This document shows positions 1 through 11,291 of a DNA stretch of 64,000 nucleotides, piece after piece. This DNA is from Tribonema minus (Eukaryota; Sar; Xanthophyceae; Tribonematales; Tribonemataceae), in assembly GCA_017506865.1 (NCBI GenBank), contig JAFCMP010000511.1, positions 186,001 through 250,000 of the forward strand, read 5' to 3'. Each line of letters opens with the position of its first letter. Within the stretch, counting starts at the first letter, position 1. The translations under genes were made by a program, and so were the position numbers. The notes beneath the pieces were generated by a model. It worked only from the letters and a program-made list of their open reading frames with translations. It was not told the DNA's origin and did no database searches.

Positions 1-536
1 GCACTGTTCTGACACCGCAGATCCAGCGAACTGCGTTGAGTGCAAAATCAGCTGTGATATGAACGCACACCGTACAACACCCAGGGGACGCTGCACTTGC
101 TGTCAAGTCGCCAAGCCCCCGCTGCAATGATCAAGCCTGCATGAATGTCCTACAGTAAGGTCACCTCATCCTGGATTCTTGGATGGGTAGCCTCAACAGG
201 GCCAAAGCAGCCAGTGCATCTATCACTGATAAGCACTGCTGTGCACACGTCTGTTGCCTGTGAGGGTAGCACTCGTGCCTTAGGAGGGAGGGGGGGTGCT
301 GGCAACTCGAGACTCATGACTTGAGGGACTCGCAGAACATGAGCGCCTCATCCGACCATTCATGAGACCTGTTTGCAACAACAGGCTGAAGGCACTTCCT
401 ACCCCCCCCGAGGTCAACCTGCAAATACAACATTTCTGTGCCGCAGGCGCAAAGGCTTGCAAAGCAGGGCAATGTATAAACCATCCCTTGTCACCTAGAG
501 CTCAACGATCTTTTGATTCGTTTTTCATATATCATC
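1..536. other. 3' flank of the first gene, no feature seen
   Basis: No open frame here has convincing protein character on either strand. The stretch is presumably the 3' untranslated region and downstream flank of the minus-strand gene that begins at 5828. A second or longer terminal exon of that gene could lie here but I could not support one. Confidence 0.4.
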
Positions 537-3500
537 TCAGTGTGGCTGAGAGACCGGAGCGAGCACAGGTTGTCAAGCACGTCTATTCAAACTGCGCAGC
601 GTCTCGTCCGTACCTGTCCGTACTGCTGCTGCGACGGCACGCCACCCGCCGCGCCATACTGATCCATGCCGCCGTAGCCCATCATGCCCGCCGCCGCCGC
701 GGCGTTGCCCCCGTACTGGTCCGCGCCCGGGTACCCGCGCGGCCCCCCCATAGGGTACACACCCCGCCCCCCCTGCGCCCCCTGCTGGCCGTAGCCGCCC
801 GCCGCGCCGGGGTACTGGTGCTGCTGCGGGAAGTAGTACGGCTGCTGCTGGTAGCCGCCGTACAGGCCGTAGTTCTGCGTGTAGGGCGAGTAGCCCTGCT
901 GCAGCGCGCCCGGCATGCCCGGCGGCGGCACGCCGTACGCGCCTGCCTGCTGCTGCGGCAGCCCCGCGCCCGCGCCGCCCATGGTGTGCTGCGGCGACGC
1001 CTGCTGCTGGCCGTACATGCCGCCCTGGCGGCGCGCGCGAGAGCAACAAGAGATGATGGGGGATTGAGCGTGCGCGTCGAGAGTGGGCTTGACTGGCGAC
1101 AGGCGCATCAGAGGTGTTCATTGGGGGAGCGGCGGCGCGCGTCAGCGGCAGATGATGGGGGGTTGAGCGTGCACGTCGCGACGGGCGTGATTGACGACAG
1201 GCGCGTCAGAGGTGTTCCTTGAATAGCTGAGCATGTGTGAACTTTGAGCCATCAGACTATCGGGTATCATGTAGCTGGCTGACTGACTCTGCCCCCCGGG
1301 CAATGCACTGAAGACTGGGTTGGAATCACAGCCCAACAGGAGCCGTGCGCAACATCGTGCAGTGTCAAACACTGACCAAAGCTACCGATCACGCTGTCCG
1401 TTACATGCCAGCCACCTGCACGCCCCTGTGACATTGCTACTATGACATTGCTACTAAGATTTCTCACTAGCTGCTGCCAATGCGTATTGTTATGGCACGG
1501 CCAAGCACAGCATCGGAGAATGCGGCACAATGGCTGTGTAAGGTTTCAGTTTATGTGTATCAGTAACCAGAGGCTGGGGAGGTACAAGGCGATCGCTTTG
1601 CTGCTGATGTTGACTGAAGTCAAGCAATGCCTGAACACCTGCAAAAGCCTACATATGCATCAGACGCGCGCGCTCAAAGAAGCAGAGTGGTACCCGAAGC
1701 GTTTATCAAAGCATGTCATCCCACTACTGTGCAGAGTGGTACTTGAAGTGCTTCTCAAAGCATGTACTCCCACAGTGTGAATAGCCGGAAGATGCAAACC
1801 ATGAATGAATTGACGCTTCTTGCCTCATGCCTCATGCTCTGATTGCAATCATTCCAGGTGACCAAGATCTATATGGTTTATCACAACAATGCTCAAAGCG
1901 CCGAGGTTCATGCCTGACTGTCGCCTGCTGCTGGGGTATGCCCACACCAGTATACATACCCTCCAACTGAATGATACATACCCACCACTGCATAACATCA
2001 ACTCGCTGGCCTTAAGCGCCCACATTTGGCGGTGCAGCCCCTGCCGCCGCAAACAACTGTTCAGCCCGTCACGCAACCAATTAAAGCAGATACCTCGACG
2101 CAGAAAAAATGCACCGACAGCGGCCATAGACAGTGACCCCTCGAAATGCAACAGTTACGGCTGCAGAGCACTGCTGCGCACCTGCTGCCCGGGCATGCCC
2201 ATGCCTCCGTACATGCCGCCGAGGTGCGACATCTGCCCGCTCTTCTGGTTGTGGTAGCCCTGCGTCGCCTCCTTCCTGGGCTTGCTGGCGCTGCCGAGGC
2301 CCTCCGGCTTGCTGGGCTGCTGCTGCGGCGTCGAGTGCTGCTGCTGCTGGTGCAGCGGCTGCTGAGCGTGCAGATGGTGCTGCTGCTGCTGCTGCTGCTG
2401 CTGCTGCGTGTGCGACGCCATCTGCGGAAGCAGAGAGCGCAGCCTACGTGTGAGAAGGACTGCACGTGACGCTCGCGCTTCATGGTTCAAGTATGTAGAA
2501 TTGCGCACTACTGGTGTTGATACACCCTGCAACGTACCCCGAGAAACGAACCAATACGTCATGTATACAAGTACATTACATGCCGAGCACAGCAGCAATA
2601 GCTAAAAAAATTAAAAGCAGAGAACTGACGCTGATGTCATGTGAGCCACCAGACAGCTGTCGCTGCTTAAGGCAACGTTGAAATGAACGACATGATCAGC
2701 TGAAGCTGCACTTCTGTGAAGTATAGCGTCTCTGATGTCAAACTGTTTTGCAGAAGGCGCCAAGTGGTGCGGCTGGCGATAGTGCCTTGGCTGTCCATGA
2801 GACAAGATGTGTTTGTTGCAGCAGTCGACTTCTGATGTACACGCGTCAAAAGTATCTACATCACATGCTTGGTCAACAGTATCGCGACGACGTGTTCTGA
2901 TAACCATTTTGTCTACAAAGCCAGAACAGGGAGTTCCCATGACAGCAAATACTTTTGAAGGAAACCTAAATACTGAAGGTAAATAAGTTCTGCTCATAGA
3001 TACGGTTGAGAAAAAAAATGAAACCTCACCAGAAGGTTTTTAAAAGAAAGCGGCTCAATGATAGCATGATTCCAAGCAACTGATGCACATCATTATAGTG
3101 TGATCCTGACATTTGATATGAAGGTGCTTCTGCATGGTAGCTGTAGTGCAACACGATGAAAGGTGACCATGTGGCTAACTTCAAGTCTTGACTACAACAC
3201 ACACGTGCACATGGACATCGCCCCGCTGCTAACGTGTGATGGTGTGGCACAGCACGTGCAAGTTTCCAAAAGAAAGCTCAAGGTAAGACCATACCTGACA
3301 CTGACACTACCAGGTCAGAGTGCAGCACAATTTGAGCTGCCACACGCCACTCAACTTGAGGAGACGCACCTGCTGCTGCGCCTGCTGCTGCTGCTGCAGC
3401 TGTTGTTGATGGGCCTGCTGCTGCGCCGCTGCCTGCGCCTGCTGCTGCTGCAGCGCTGCTGCCGCCGCGGCCGCCTGCTGTTGCTGCTGCTGCTGTTGTT

Positions 3501-5828
3501 GTTGCTGCTGCTGGAGCAGCGCCTGCTGCTGCGCCAGCAGCGCCGCCTGCTGCTGCTGCTGCTGCTGCTGCGCCGCCGCCGCCGCAGCCGCCGCCTCCGC
3601 CGCCTTCGCCCGCGAGTCCATCTCCGCCTCCAGCTCGTGCACCGTCTTGACGGCGCCCAGCGGCGGCAGCCCAGGCGGCGGCCCCGCCTGTGACGGCCCC
3701 ACGACAGGCGACACCGGCTTCGGCGCCGGCGCGGGAACGGCGCCAAACCCCGGCGGCGTCGTCATGGGCTTGGACGCGAGCCCCGCGGGCTCCATCGCCG
3801 CCGTCGGCGAGGGGAACGAGAAGCTGGACGCGCCGCCGCCGCCGCCGCCCGCCGCGCTGCCGACGCTCGTGTCAGCGACTTCCTGGCCCCAGCCCGCGGC
3901 GCCGAGGCCGCCGGAGCCCCAGCCGTTGCCCGCGGGGGTGGCGGCGGGGGCGGGGGGCGCGGGCACCGCAGCTGCCGCAGGAGGGGACGCTGGCTGAGGC
4001 GGCGGCGTGGGCGTGCGCGGCAGCGGCGGCGGCGCGGCGACGGCGGGCTCGTCGATGGCGCCGAAGCTGAGTGAGCCGAACGAGAAGGACAGGTCGGCAT
4101 CGTCCGCGCCGACGCCGAGCCCCGTGTCCCACTTGCCCATGCGCAGCCCCTCCGGGGCCATGACGGCGGCGGGCGACGCCGGCGACGCCACGAGAGCCGC
4201 TGCCGGCAGCGGTGGCGACAGCGACCGCGGCGGCGACCGCGGCGGCGGCGACGGCATGCGCAGCGGCTCCGGGGACGCCGTCGGCGGCGGCGTCGCGGCA
4301 CGCAGCGGGCTGAACGCGGTTTGCTGCTGCTCGTCTGTGCCGAGCGACGCTGCCTTCTCACTGTCGTACGTCGGCGGCGCGCTCAGGTCCAGCGCCGCGG
4401 CGGCGGGCGGCGGCGGCGAGGGCGAGCGCGGCGGCGACGGCGCGTGCGGCGACGGAGGCGTCGCGAAGTGCGGCGAGACTGGCGGCGAGCGCTGCTGCTG
4501 TTTCGGCGACGGCAGCGGCGACGCGTGCGCCGGCGATGCTGCTGCGGCCACGGGCGAGCTGTCCGCGGCGTATGCCGGTGCTGCGGGCTCCGCGGGCGCG
4601 TACGATGGCGGCGGCTTGGGCTTGGGGTTGATGATGGCGGCGGAGCCGCGGCTCCACGCAGACGTCGGCGGCAGCGCTGCTGGGGTCCACGCTGTGGCAG
4701 CGGGCGGCTCCGGCGCCGCCTGCTGCTGCTGCGCAGGCGCCGGCGCCGGCACTGGCGCCGCGGCGGGGGCAGCGGGCGCGCCCCATCCGCCCGTGTCGCC
4801 CGAGCCCCAGCCGCTGCTGGCTGGCGCGGGCGCGGCGGGAGCTGCCGGCGCCGGCGCCGCTGCGGGCTTGGGCGCCTGCACTTGACTCGCAGCCTTGCCG
4901 TGCGCGACTGCTGCCGCCCAGCCGCCGCTCACCACGCTCGCGGGCGCGCCCTGACCCCACGCTGATGGCGCCGGCGCGGCGGGCGCTGCGGCGGCGGCAG
5001 GAGCGCTCTCGGCGGCGGCGGGGGCGGAGGGCGCGCCCCAGCCGTCATCCGCGGAGGCCCCCCATCCGTCCTCTTCAGCTGCTGGCTCCAGATGCTGGGG
5101 GGGGCTGCGTGGCGCAGCAGCAGCGTAGGCCGACGGGCCGACAGACATGCCCCTGCCCGGCGCACCCCGACCGCCGCCACGGAAGCCCCGCCCTCCGGGC
5201 GGTGCGCTGTGTCCTCGGAAGTCATCGCGGCGCGGGGGCGCCCTGCTGTCGTTATAGGAGGCGCTGGGAGGGGGGCCGCGAGCAGATCCACGACCCCCCC
5301 TCGGAGCGTTGACTGGAGGTCCTAACCCCCACCCCGCGGTGGCAGCCTGCTGCGGCGCCTTCTTCTTAGACTTCTTGTCCGTGGTCACCCACTCAGAGCT
5401 GGCATTTGGATCATTCCACAGGTCCTCTATTGCGGCATTCATCTTGACGGTGTCCCCTTTGCAGGACTTGATTAGTTCTGTTATTTCCTGCTCCGTGGTA
5501 CTGGCGGGACATATCTCCTTGTACTGTGAGGCATCGGCAGAGGGGCAGCGAGAGCGGCGGGTGAGTGCCATCACAAAGATCGCTGGAGAAAAACAGTGGG
5601 CGGTAACAACTCTTGATGTGTCCAACAAAACGTCGACGCCGATCGTGCGCCGCGAAACCAGGCTGAAAGCAGGACGCACAGCTGATAATCCGCAGGGCCC
5701 CGTGCCGGCAGCAGGTGCGAGGCTGTTGCTGCCCGGCAATCCACATCTTTTTTTATACTGGCAAGGTATACGCCTGCCACTTGACTCACCTTCTTTAGCA
5801 ACGAGTTCGTCTGGGCTTGCGAAACCAT
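537..5828 (-). CDS. UBA-like (GIP1_N/DEF1/Lingerer type) low-complexity Q/G/P-rich protein
   Basis: Five exons can be read on the minus strand: 5790-5828, 3370-5523, 2182-2421, 614-1024 and a proposed 9-nt terminal exon 537-545. All junctions are phase 0 with GT-AG borders; the first donor is GTGAGT and the stop follows a good CTCTCAG acceptor. The spliced frame is about 950 codons. Exon 1 encodes MVSQAQTNSLLKK and joins YKEICPASTTEQEITELIKS in exon 2. That gives a short helical UBA/CUE-like domain (about residues 14-70) resembling the N-terminal module of plant GIP1, fungal DEF1 and animal Lingerer/UBAP2, ending in a KKSKKK basic patch. The rest is disordered: RGG-like repeats, WG dipeptides, long poly-Q and poly-A, then Q/G/Y-rich tails (GGMYGGMGMPGQQ). 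Such proteins act in ubiquitin- or RNA-granule-linked processes; the exact role is not shown by the sequence. The terminal exon is the least certain part. Confidence 0.68.
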
Positions 5829-8599
5829 CGTGATTCCAGGGCTACCACAGGCGCCGGGAGTTGCGCCGTGTGTGCCCAGCTTGTGTGCTTTTTCAAGGTG
5901 TTTGCAGCCAGCCCTGATGACGATGAGGAGCACTGCTTTAAAACTGAGAGAAAAAAAGAGTGATAAGAGGAGAGGACGTGGAGAGGCGCGCTCAGTGGGC
6001 AAGCAGGCGATGCAAAGAGGCTGATGGCGCCACCACCGGAGCTGCCATCTGCTTTCAGTCAACGACGGCCGCCATTATTTGCAGTGAGCTCTGTGCCTAC
6101 ACACTTTTTCGGGCAACAGCGCGGGCCTGCAGTGAGCGTCATTCAAGTGTGCCAGGTTTACCAGCAGCACAAGCACACCTGGAGCGGGGAAACCAGACGT
6201 GCCCGCATTGTCTGCTTTGCTCCCAGCGCAAAGGCAATGTCAACAACTGCAATCGGTGCAGCAGCACAGTTGCAGGATAGACAGCCGAGCTCATGCATTG
6301 GTCGTGCGATGGCAGCACTGAGCTGGCTGGAAACCCCCCCTGACAACGCTGCACTTAGTGGCTGTATGTTGGTGCCAGCATCGAACAGCAAGCGCTCAAC
6401 GTGCCTTCCTTGGGCTGCAGTCCCCCCTCAGGAATGGTGTACCGGCCGTGAATTGCTCAACAGAGGCCACAGCAGCAAGCACTCAGCTCTGCAGGGATGA
6501 AGCTAAAATGAGTGGCGCGGCATCAGCAGCGCTCAGCTCAGCAGACGGTGCGCTGGCAGTGCTCGTCCGTAGTGCAGCTGCCAGTGCTGACAGGCGGCGC
6601 TCTCGTCAGTGCGCCTCGATGTGCAGCAGTTCTCCTGCCTCTGTTCGCGCTCCGCGCTCGCCACATGTCCCATGTTGCTGACACAGCAGTGGATAGTGTG
6701 GTACAGCACTGGAGTGCACAGTTGCAGACGCGGCATCGCACAGGGTGCTGACATAACGCACTGCCCGGTAGGAAGGTGTGCTTGCAGGTGCGCCCTGCAT
6801 CCTACAGGCCGCCACATTCACCGGCGTGTACAAAGAGAAGCTGCTGATCACGCAGCGCCCGCGTGGGGAACTGTTGCACTTGTTGAGGTGACTGCAACAG
6901 AGTCTGCGCAGAGGGAACAAGACTTTGCAGGGCTCTCTGAAGCGACGTTGCAGTGTATTCTTTGCCCTCATGACGCTTTTGGCATATCAGCGACCGTATT
7001 CATTCACAATATATTTTTACCGCAATGGGCACAGCGCCCCTGCGAGCTTGGTGCCAGCGGTTGATTGATCTGGATGTTGTAGTCTTAATGTCAATCAAAT
7101 TCCTGCAGAGTTCATGTGTGCGGGCGGCCCCTATGCTCACCCCCTCTCTTCCTATCGAGCCCAGCCCTGTTGGGCAATCATGATCGTACTGAACGTTGCT
7201 GGCATTGGGGACGGAGGTGTGGCCGCTGTGCTGCGAAAGACGCACCGCGTTCCAAGCATAAGCCATGTGGAAGACCGCGAGTGACGCTTCTGCCGCAGTG
7301 GCTTGCCACCCAGCTCCATGTCAGCTGTCACGGATGCTTACTGAACTTTCTGAAGCGCGGCCACCGCACTTCCAATGCAAGCAAGAGTGTAGGGCCCCAC
7401 CATAAGGGGAGAGCATTGGTTGTCATATGTGTGGACATGTGCAGATGACCAGCTTCTTCCAATGACAATCGCAACGGTCCCGAGCATTTGTTGTGTACCT
7501 GTGCTGAGACCGTATGCCGCATGCAGATGATGTGCATGTCATCTAAGGGTAACCAGTGGTAGCAAACACCTTGCAACCTAAGGGGTGGAAGGTGTCAAGG
7601 ACAGGGTACCCGTGTTTTCTTGCCGAATCCACGCAATCGCTTCCGTTCAGCATCTGCAGATACCCCCCGCAGCTGCCATCTTCTGCATGCACAAGCATCT
7701 GAGGCGTCCACTTCAGCAAGGCACGCAAGCGCACCTGCACATGTCTGGCAAGTAACATGCAGCACCCAAGCAGTTCAATTATGCCAATTGCAGCAACCCT
7801 GTCAGGTGACCGGCATCGCATCATATTTGCAGAGCACACAATGCGCAAGATATATCTGATCATTAGGTCAGATCAAACAGTTGCAAAAATTGCTGTGCAA
7901 GTGCCCAGAAGCATTATTGTCGCGCCATTGCAAGCGTCGAGCAAATTTGCTTCAACCGCCACTCTGTTACATTCAAAGCACCTGCAGCTGGAGCCCACTC
8001 CCTGGCTGCCATGCAGCCAAACACAGCTGGAGCCCACTCCCTGGCTGCCATGCAGTGCGTAACTTCTGGGCTGCAGCCGACAGGCACGCTGTCGCGCCTT
8101 GACGCTGCTGCGACACCACGGCTGCTGCAGACACTGCGCAGCAACAGACGCCCAGACAGCACAGCCAGGCTGCGCTACGGGCGGCATGCGGCATGACTGC
8201 CGATGACACACTTTGAGGTGAGGGGAACGCGCACAACTGGCTGTGTGTATGCACATTGTTCTGTACTCTCATCGCAAGCGCAGCGCCATACAGTACCTGC
8301 CTCAAATACGCATAATGGCGGGCGTGAGCCCATTTGCGCGTCGCGTCGCGAGGAATGCCCGCTGACTGGTGCGTGTGGAGCGCTGTCGCAGCAGGCTGAG
8401 GCAGCGCTCAGGCTGGATGACAGGCAGCCAATCCCCACTGAGAAAAAGCGCCCGGTTCGGAAATGTGTGCAACTTGTATTCCACGTCTACCACCAGTATC
8501 GTAGCGCCTGTGCTGCGAGCCTTGCCGCTCGTGACGGAATAGATACTGTACGCTTTGTTGGAAGTGCATGCTGGTATCCTACATGTACCGCTGGCTATG
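5829..8599. other. Intergenic region between UBA-like gene and SDR gene
   Basis: The first few hundred bases should hold the promoter and 5' UTR of the minus-strand UBA-like gene, but no clear TATA box or other site stands out. Frames of up to 158 codons (for example plus 6024-6500) have cysteine/serine-rich, non-conserved-looking translations and no splice-joined partners, so I do not call genes here. Confidence 0.4.
7985..8055. repeat. Two-copy direct repeat, 32-bp unit
   Basis: The 32-bp unit at 7985-8016 is repeated exactly at 8024-8055, separated by a 7-bp spacer. It looks like a small local duplication of no evident function. Confidence 0.85.
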
Positions 8600-10431
8600 C
8601 TACCGCCGCATGGCCTGTGCTGCGAGCCTCTCCATCCCCTTGTAGTTCTGTGTGCCCGAGCAGCTGGCGTCTTCGAGGGCCTCCACAGCGGCTGCTGCCA
8701 GAGTCGTTACGCTCACTGGCCTGTCGATGAAGGGTATGCCAATGGCGTTGGCAGCCGTGAACGCGGACACCGCCTGTGAATTGCGTATCGAGCGTCAATA
8801 CATTGAGAAGCTGATACACTCGTACAGGCTGCCGTGCTCATGGGGGTTAGGGTATCTTGGGTAAGGTGTACATGACACTGGTCCCCAAGTAGACAACTTG
8901 TTGGAGTAGGTACTCTATTGATGACCGGAGTAGTACCTACATCAACACTCTACGGCAGGCACCACGCTTTTTTAGGTACAGGTCTGCGTCTTCCAACATT
9001 CTAGAGCATTGGCGATCCACTACAGTAGCAGTATGCAATGAGCTCAGATGCACAGACGCGGTGGTCAAGCGCCGTCCTTGGTCCTTTCAACTGGCACCGA
9101 AACTGTCACCTGACAAGCCTCATGGCCGCATCTGAGCGCATCTGAACCTATGTGTGCGTGACGTGTGCAGCTGGCGGTACGATGCGCTACATCGACAGCA
9201 CCAGACTCCAAAAGCAACACGCAGCTATCGGCGCGCGGCTCTCGTACGCACCGGCAGCGCCGCGGGACGCTCCTTGGTCCAGACCAGCGACGGCCGCAGC
9301 ACCGTCGCGCGCAGGTTCCGCGCGTCCGACAACAGGCGCTCCTCGGCGGCGCGCTTCGCCACCAGGTAGCGGCGCAGGAACGCCAGCGGCGTGCCCTCGA
9401 ACAGCGCGTCCTTGGTCCACGCGGCTTCCGCCGCCGAGACGAAGACGAACGGCGTCGGCGGCTGCGGGTGCATGGGAAGAGGCAGCGTTACAGTGTGTCA
9501 GGAAGGATGTGATATCTTCTGCGACAACAAGTTCAGATAAACGAAGGTGAGCGGAAGCAGCAGCAACGCCAACATTGGCACATAAAGCGCGGGCACAGAT
9601 CCCGTGAAGCGCCTTCCTGGCTCACTGTACACATTTTGCATACTCCCAAGCCGTGCGGCCGTATTGAGGCGCGTTTGATATTTGGGTGAACCAGCAGAGG
9701 GCTGCGGCTGCTGCGCCACCAGCACTGCTTCTCCCTCCGCCTTGAGCGTCACTTTGCCATGAAAGCATGGCCCTTCCAATACCTTTGAGCAGTTCAGTGG
9801 TGACATGAGCTCGACGCTTCCGAGCACTTGTCCCAATCTTGCGGCCACTGCCTGTTCGAGTCACTCTACTGTGTGTCACTTTTGCACAATCCGCGCTGTC
9901 TCTAAAGCTTTAGTATAGGAGTAATGCAGCAGGGCCCACCTGCCCCGCCTTCCTGTTGCTGACCACCGCGTCGGCTGCAGCAAACACAGTCTGTCTGGTG
10001 ACCTGGTCGTAGGTGGCGCCCTCGCCAGGCACAGATCCTGACCCTGACGCAAAGCGGTTCAGGCTGTTGTCCAGCAGCATGCCGATCGCATGCACAACAG
10101 CATCGAATTCGCCTTCCTGCACCACCCGTGCCACTGTTCCTGCATCGCTGGCGTCTCCTTCTAGCCAAGTAATTCTGTCATCGGCGTCGTCCAGTCTCCC
10201 TCGCCTGCTCAATGATGTAACCGAATAGCCGCGGTTGACTGCTTCCTGCGCTATGGTGCCACCCACAAAGCCTGTGCCCCCAAGCACTAGCAGCCTGTTG
10301 GCTGCAAGACTGCTGCTGGTGGCCATCATGTGCAGAGCTGCTGGCAGGTGGAGCTGCTGCACAGGAGACACCAACGCAAATGCTGGCACCAGCAACAGCA
10401 TCAGCGCTGGATGATACAAACATCGCATCAT
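8600..10431 (-). CDS. COQ11-like atypical short-chain dehydrogenase (NDUFA9-type SDR)
   Basis: Three minus-strand exons, 9940-10431, 9252-9461 and 8600-8773, join in phase 0 to a 291-residue protein. Residues 1-30 form a hydrophobic leader ending in AFALVSP, suggesting organelle or secretory entry; the AFA motif recalls heterokont plastid precursors. The Rossmann nucleotide loop is GGTGFVGG (51-58). It is followed by VVHAIGMLLDN and TYDQVTRQT, both typical of COQ11, then FVFVSAAEAAW, the YLVAK catalytic pair (Y196, K200), LRATVLRPSLVW and a C-terminal PFIDRPVSVTTLAAAAVEAL block. The family binds NAD(P). Yeast Coq11 belongs to the ubiquinone biosynthesis complex, and plant relatives (At1g32220 type) are plastidial. 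The SDR assignment is firm; the choice between a COQ11 role and a plastid relative is inference. Exon 3 was found by its conserved C-terminal pattern and phase match. Confidence 0.82.
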
Positions 10432-11291
10432 GATGCAGATTGCAACACTTCTGAGAGTACTCTCAGGTCTCGCTTTGCTAAGGCTCGCGCCAACTGTCGG
10501 GAAGATGACTCTCCTACTTTAAGAGTTTGGAGTTGACAGACTGAACCCTGACATCCCCCAGAGCAGGCTGCAGTTTTTCGGTGCCCACAACGTCATGCAC
10601 TACAACACAATATGAACAGACCAGAAGGAAACATGCACAGCGTCACAAAAATACATGTCGATTACTCGCTATTATTGGGCATACACCCTGTCGCTATGGC
10701 CAGCACCAGTATGATCTTGACACACATAGGCCTTGTCATGGTAGGATTCATCATGGTTACGGGAGACGCAAGGGCTGTCATCATCAAATATTGCGGTGCG
10801 CAAGAACGCCCTTTTGTGTGCTGATGCCAGCCATCCTCATCAACTCGGCCGATTTGGCAATGGAAGCATCAAACACAAAGGAGCCACATTTGCCGCCTTT
10901 TGACAGACAAAATGAGCCCGTTAGAGCTGGGTTGAGCTGCGCAACACTGCGCCAGTATGCGGCTTCCTTGCCAGCACACTTGATGTGTGTGTTGCTGCTG
11001 CACCTGCCGCTGCGCGTCCTCCATGGCAGATGTCTGTTGCAGATGGCATTCTCATGCAGCGTCTGCCGCATGGCCTCACTGGGCTTCCGCCCACAAAGTG
11101 AAGGTCTGCTGTGACGTCGTCTGCCGCGCATGGCTGCACGTGTAGCACGCGCGCACTGAATCTGCATCAGTCGATGCCTCGTGCGCTTCGCAAAGCGCGC
11201 CAGCCGGACCGCGCCCGAAGACGCATGCGCCCCCGCCCGCTCCGCTCCACCGCGCTCCGCCGACCCCGTCCCGCGCGCGAAAGCGCAGCGC
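10432..11291. other. Intergenic region between SDR and REI1 genes
   Basis: This 860-bp gap separates two minus-strand genes. It should contain the 3' UTR of REI1 and the promoter of the SDR gene. I see no coding exon, repeat or RNA gene in it. Confidence 0.4.

Noticed and set aside
362-1222. 286-codon plus-strand open frame opposite the UBA-like gene
   Set aside because: It is the antisense of exon 4 (G/Y/Q-rich) and reads as Arg/His/Val-rich low complexity; the minus strand has matching splice borders and phase.
4007-4885. 292-codon plus-strand Gly/Ala-rich frame
   Set aside because: Shadow of the GC-rich exon 2 of the UBA-like gene; high GC makes all frames open here.
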